The translations under genes were made by a program, and so were the position numbers. Source: Planctomycetota bacterium (lineage in GTDB: Bacteria; Planctomycetota; UBA8108; JACQVS01). From it: 64,000 bases of DNA. Below the pieces are notes generated by a model, which did no database searches, was not told the origin of the DNA, and was given only the letters and a program-made list of their open reading frames with translations. The stretch lies in contig JANQLS010000007.1 of the NCBI GenBank assembly GCA_028280485.1, positions 81,072-145,071 on the forward strand, written 5' to 3'. This document shows, piece after piece, positions 60,365 to 64,000 of this stretch. Numbering within the stretch: position 1 is the first letter of the stretch; each line of letters starts with the position of its first letter.

Positions 60365-63151
60365 CTACTTCTGCTGCTTGGCTAACCGCACTTTTTCCGA
60401 CTTTAGGAAATCGGAAAAACGGGTCATCACGGAGGGGTCGAGTCCTTCAAAATACTTGGCGTTATCGGGAGAACTGACTGTCGTCGTCAGATCTTCAACC
60501 AATTTCAAGGACTGAGGGGAGGGAGATAATAAAGTGACTCGCGACGTCAGCCAGGAGAGGAGGTGCCATCGCATCTCAACTAAAGTCGTTGATCCAGACT
60601 TCATCTCAGGCGCCAGTTTACTACATTGTTTAAAGAGTTCTATATGAGCCAGCAAGACCTCTTGAGGACTCAGGGCGGGCTTTGATTTGAAAGCGTCTTG
60701 GGCCTTTTTCATCAACTGAGCTCGTTGATTTAAAAGCCCGATGTCTTCTAAAGCTTTAGGGAGGGCTTTCTTCAAATCAGCGCTTTGATTGATGAAAGCT
60801 TCTAAAGTTTTTAATCCAGTTAATACCGTCGCTAAGTCTCCGGTAAGTTCGTGAGAACGCAATCGATGCAACTCTCGATGGTAATATTGTTTCTTCTGTT
60901 GTTCAGTTCCCTGAGAAACCGTCTGAGATTGAAAGTGTTCTTTTAATCCCGCTTCTTTCGAAAGCTTGACGATAGCTTCAATAAAACTTATGTCATTCTT
61001 GGCGAAGGCTTGCTGCTGAAGTCGGGCCAATAAACTATCGAGTAGCTTACCATTTTCAGCTTTAGCTAACGACACCGTCCGCTTCCAAACTTGATCTTGG
61101 AACGCGACATCCTTGTCGTTTAAAAATTGAATGAAAACTTCTAATGCTGCTTCACCGCCCAAGTAGGCTAATGCATTGATAATGGAACTGACCTCCCCTA
61201 CATCGAACTGAGCTTTGCGCTTTAGGGCATCCTCGAGCAACTTCACGGATTCATCATCAGAAGCTCTCGCTAAGATCCCTAAACCGATGATGGCAGGGAT
61301 ACGCTCCGAGCTGGGCTGAGCATCCATGAGAATCGACTTATAGAGTTCACGGACCTTCGTTCGTTGGGGGGAAGAGATCGGGAGATTCAGTGCGACCACA
61401 CAGGCTTTTCTTAAATCTAACCAGGCTTTCTCCGTTTTAGATTTAGCGGAGTTGAGCTTTGCTGATTGATAGATTTCTAAGATGAGTGCGATCGATGCCG
61501 GATGCTCTTGCTTAACGGTGACTCGCCCGAGTGCAGTAACTACCGCCGTGATCCAAACGGGATCTTTGATGCTTTCTTTTTCCGGTAGACTCAGGGCCTT
61601 AACTAAGAACTCTTTAATCTCAAGATCTTCTAAGCGTAACGCCCCGACGGCTCGGATGAGTTCTAATGAGTACTTGTGACTTTTATCATCCCAAATCGAT
61701 TGAGGAAGAATACCGTACTTTTGGAGTTCCTTCTCCACCACTTCGATCACTTTGCCTTTGAGTTCTTGATCTTCCGTAAGGATTTCCCCGAACGTACTCA
61801 ATGCTTCGATGGAGCGAGTTTTTTCATCGATGGAAACAAAGCGGAATCCATTTCGACCTTCAAGAATTTCAAGCAAGAAGTGAATCGCAGTACTGAGATG
61901 CTTTTTTCGATCCTGAGCCGAAATCGCCCCCGGGGAACTCAAGCCTTCTCTCAACCATAGCGGGAATGATTTGAGTTCTAAAATAGAAGCGGCTCGAATT
62001 TGGTGAGCCTTTTCGAAAATAAAAGTGTCTTTGATCGAACTCAATAACCGAACGGGATCCCCCGAATCCTTTAAGCGACCCAGGTTATTTTTCCACAACT
62101 GAAGTCGACGCTGGTCATCTAAGCGTTGAGCTTCGGCCAGGATCGCTTCTAAATTTTTAGACTTCCAAGTGTCCCACCACTTTTCCCACTGGCGGGGATC
62201 TTCGAGCTCTAAGCGAAAGCGCTCTCGAAGCTCCAATATATAGCCCGAGATACTTTCAGGAGCGCCATCTTCAGCGCCTTGATTTTTTTGGTTCTTGAGT
62301 AAACCGTCGATAAGGTAAGTCAGAAGAATTTTACCGTCGACCCGCCAGAGGATCTCACTGGCTTCATGAAGGACTTCCATTCGTGGCGGATGGTTCGTCG
62401 TCATGCGAGAGCCAATCGAAACAATCGTTTGAGAGCCGCCCTTCGGATCACTGCTCTTCTCTTGAACGATCTTCTTAACTAGGGCATCCCTAACGGCCTT
62501 CTTCAAGGAATCGGGCCCGACTCCGATCAAGGGCACCAGCAATTGAGTGCCCTCTGGGAAAGTCTTCCCGGTCGAGGCGAGATAGGCCAATGCCGAAACG
62601 AGTTGAACCGCAACTAAGATTCGATCGGGAGAGGTGATGACTTTCTTCGGTTCGAGGGCTTCGAGTAGGAGTTTTCGGTACTCGATGGCCTCGGGCTTAC
62701 CGTCCAATATGACATTAAGGAAGGATTGAGCGAACAATGCGCTCTCTGTTCCGCCGGCTTTCAATTTCTGAACGACAGGATGAGCGAGGAAGGCATCCTC
62801 AGCTGGTTGCGTGCTTTCAGGTGGAGTCGGTGGTGACTGCCCTTCGGCATTCGCTCCCTCTGAATTTGGACTGCTGGGAGTCTCAGAAGTTTTTGGATTT
62901 TCGGAGGAGTTCTTCAGGCCTTCTTGAGCCCAAAGACCATCTTGATCCCAAATAGATGGCTGGGGCAATATGAAGCAGAGGATGAGAAAGAGGCAAGTCA
63001 AAGAGACGAGTAACCGCCGTTGGGGAGAATACGAAGAAGTCTTGAGCCCGAAGCAAAAAGAGAGAATACACGGCTGAACATCAACAGAGTGAAGGCTTTT
63101 AAGCCTTAAACTCTTCAGAAAGTTCAACTTTTTTGCTCTCATGTTCAGCAT
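60365..63151 (-). CDS. Large exported HEAT-like helical protein
   Basis: 928 residues of unknown function. The N-terminus is long and basic before a hydrophobic segment (LLVSLTCLFLILCFILPQPS), so it is exported or membrane-anchored. ATG 63142 is an equally good start. A Ser/Pro/Glu-rich linker (about 80-118) leads into roughly 800 helical residues with HEAT/armadillo-like units, e.g. IPAIIGLGILARASDDESVKLLEDAL and ALEVFIQFLNDKDVAFQDQVWKR. No catalytic motif is seen. It probably works as a scaffold in the periplasm, by analogy with the other HEAT/TPR proteins in this window. REP-like copies flank its 3' end. Confidence 0.8.
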   Translation of the reverse strand: MLNMRAKKLNFLKSLRLKSLHSVDVQPCILSFCFGLKTSSYSPQRRLLVSLTCLFLILCFILPQPSIWDQDGLWAQEGLKNSSENPKTSETPSSPNSEGANAEGQSPPTPPESTQPAEDAFLAHPVVQKLKAGGTESALFAQSFLNVILDGKPEAIEYRKLLLEALEPKKVITSPDRILVAVQLVSALAYLASTGKTFPEGTQLLVPLIGVGPDSLKKAVRDALVKKIVQEKSSDPKGGSQTIVSIGSRMTTNHPPRMEVLHEASEILWRVDGKILLTYLIDGLLKNQKNQGAEDGAPESISGYILELRERFRLELEDPRQWEKWWDTWKSKNLEAILAEAQRLDDQRRLQLWKNNLGRLKDSGDPVRLLSSIKDTFIFEKAHQIRAASILELKSFPLWLREGLSSPGAISAQDRKKHLSTAIHFLLEILEGRNGFRFVSIDEKTRSIEALSTFGEILTEDQELKGKVIEVVEKELQKYGILPQSIWDDKSHKYSLELIRAVGALRLEDLEIKEFLVKALSLPEKESIKDPVWITAVVTALGRVTVKQEHPASIALILEIYQSAKLNSAKSKTEKAWLDLRKACVVALNLPISSPQRTKVRELYKSILMDAQPSSERIPAIIGLGILARASDDESVKLLEDALKRKAQFDVGEVSSIINALAYLGGEAALEVFIQFLNDKDVAFQDQVWKRTVSLAKAENGKLLDSLLARLQQQAFAKNDISFIEAIVKLSKEAGLKEHFQSQTVSQGTEQQKKQYYHRELHRLRSHELTGDLATVLTGLKTLEAFINQSADLKKALPKALEDIGLLNQRAQLMKKAQDAFKSKPALSPQEVLLAHIELFKQCSKLAPEMKSGSTTLVEMRWHLLSWLTSRVTLLSPSPQSLKLVEDLTTTVSSPDNAKYFEGLDPSVMTRFSDFLKSEKVRLAKQQK

Positions 63152-63699
63152 CAGACTTAATTATGTTTACGATTTAACCACATGAATAAAAAACACTTAG
63201 GCGCACTCTCAAACTTCCAGAATCATCGAAGATCCTGCTCTTTGTCACTAGGATGCGGGAATCAGCAGGTGTTGACTCAAGAATGACTTATCAGGTAGCA
63301 ATATAACAACAAGAAGGAGACGGCCAAATTCACAATCTTCTTCAGTGTTCAACCTTGTTCGGACTTTACCTATCTCTACTTTTAAGAGTTAACTAAAGCC
63401 CAGTATCGAAAGCTGAATGTTCAGCCCTATTCGTAAGATCGGAGACTCTCTCTCTCTTTTTAACTTCTCATTCGCTCAGAGGGGAATATTTTTTGAAACT
63501 TATTAAAATTGTCGACAAACAATTCACAAAAACAAAGGCTTGAGGGCTCAACGAGCAAGAGAACCGATAATGCTTGGTTGGTTCTACCAGCGCGAAGGGA
63601 ACTCCATCCCCATCCATAGAAATTCGATTTTCCGATCCCTAATCAATAGGGTCTCTGGGAGCCTAAAAGCGAAACAGGCCTATCTAAACAGAGCCAGCA
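63152..63699. other. Intergenic region, no gene recognised
   Basis: About 550 bp with no supported gene. It leads into the structured repeats at the right edge. Fragments such as GCCTAAAAGC...AGGCC (63661-63680) may be remains of hairpins belonging to the truncated repeat copy that follows. Confidence 0.3.
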
Positions 63700-63773
63700 C
63701 TTAGCGGAGTGAAAGCAAATCTTGGACTTGCCGAAACGGTTGAAGCAGGCTCCGAAGGAGCTTTTTTCAACAT
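63700..63773 (+). repeat. Structured repeat, 3' half only
   Basis: Contains the linker CTTAGCGGAGTGAA, hairpin 4 (63715-63721 with 63725-63731, one mismatch), the linker CCGAAACG and hairpin 5 (GTTGAA 63739-63744 with TTCAAC 63766-63771, inner GCTCC/GGAGC on a GAA loop). Hairpins 1 and 2 are missing or unrecognisable. Confidence 0.75.
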
Positions 63774-63833
63774 AAAATCACTTAAGGGACGTCTCTCGTT
63801 TGCTCATCCCTTTTGATAGTTGCTCAATTTAAA

Positions 63834-63983
63834 TTAGTTTCTGTTGATTAAACAGGAACTAAGCCGAGTTGGGATCAACTCGGCCGCGAACATAGGGGCG
63901 GAGACCCTATGTTTAGCGGAGTGAAAGCAAATCGGAGATTTGCTGGAACGGTTGAAACAAGTTCCAAAGGAGCTTGTTTCAAC
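63834..63983 (+). repeat. Five-hairpin structured repeat, full copy
   Basis: Hairpin 1: 63834-63845 with 63851-63862 (one G-T pair). Hairpin 2: 63863-63871 with 63876-63884, same sequence and GGAT loop as the 34388 and 45159 copies. Hairpin 3: 63889-63897 with 63905-63913 (AACATAGGG, perfect). Linker TTTAGCGGAGTGAA. Hairpin 4: 63926-63933 with 63937-63944 (AGCAAATC, a third sequence at this position, still perfectly paired). Hairpin 5: 63951-63965 with 63969-63983 (15 bp, one G-T). It ends just before the window edge. Confidence 0.9.
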
Positions 63984-64000
63984 ATAAACTAAGTAGATAG

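Noticed and set aside
63042..63066. REP-like AGCCCGAAGC match inside the HEAT-like gene
   Set aside because: Only the first ten bases match, it lies in a coding region and has no partner arm; taken as chance.
17232..63983. CRISPR array as an explanation for the repeats
   Set aside because: Repeats are tens of kilobases apart, hairpin-rich and differ internally; there are no regular spacers and no cas genes.
1..64000. tRNA or rRNA genes
   Set aside because: Intergenic regions were scanned for T-loop and acceptor patterns and rRNA core sequences; nothing convincing was found, though a covariance search was not possible.

Overview
This window looks like chromosome from a Planctomycetota-type bacterium, or a close PVC relative. 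The evidence is indirect but consistent. There are two formylglycine-dependent sulfatases, several large secreted proteins carrying paired dockerin-like calcium repeats of the RGDxNxDG...DITDPI...FLG type, and an ECF sigma factor fused to a membrane anchor and a long string of carboxypeptidase-regulatory-like domains. There are also large secreted HEAT/TPR proteins, CotH/VTC/DUF4956 genes, and intergenic palindromes built on AGCCCGAAGCG...GCGAGGG that I associate with planctomycete genomes. Lipid A/core genes (lpxK, kdsA, hldE, waaF), a twitching-ATPase pair and pilin-like genes indicate a Gram-negative envelope. No rRNA, tRNA, CRISPR array, phage or complete insertion sequence was seen.

Layout. 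1-5.6 kb: a histidine kinase (entering from the left edge) and OmpR-type regulator, then a secreted HEAT/TPR protein closed by a clear terminator. 5.9-10.5 kb: a coupled sulfatase and APP1-type phosphatase, and a divergent PhoD-like phosphatase. 10.5-16.2 kb (minus): octaheme cytochrome, VTC domain, DUF4956 membrane protein and CotH-type protein in one apparent operon. 16.6-21.3 kb: three pilin-like proteins and a HEAT protein; the last pilin-like protein carries about 360 residues of (Lys-Gly)n/Cys/Pro/Ser low complexity. 21.5-25.1 kb: rsmB and a YgiQ-type radical SAM gene. 25.3-34.3 kb: dockerin-like secreted proteins (NHL, cohesin-like, discoidin-like) and a second sulfatase. 34.9-44.8 kb: the sigma-factor fusion, a ZU5-like multirepeat protein and a two-domain alpha/beta hydrolase. 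45-47.3 kb: a 29-residue membrane ORF, a PstS-like lipoprotein and a VIT/CCC1 transporter. 47.4-56.8 kb: waaF, pilT, pilU, hldE, lpxK, a lipoprotein, an ADP-ribosylglycohydrolase-like gene and kdsA. 57.4-63.2 kb: two large secreted TPR/HEAT proteins.

The most unusual content outside genes is a family of about 150-190 bp elements made of five consecutive hairpins. Near-full copies lie at 17232, 34388, 45159 and 63834, with partial copies at 45351 and 63700. Hairpins 1 and 2 and the linkers are conserved, while hairpins 3 and 4 change sequence but keep pairing, so structure itself appears to be maintained. I do not recognise this family. It is distinct from two other repeat types here: REP-like inverted pairs, and dense hairpin arrays at 29273 and 44831. 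Starts were moved inward from the longest frame where a Shine-Dalgarno site or signal peptide supported it.
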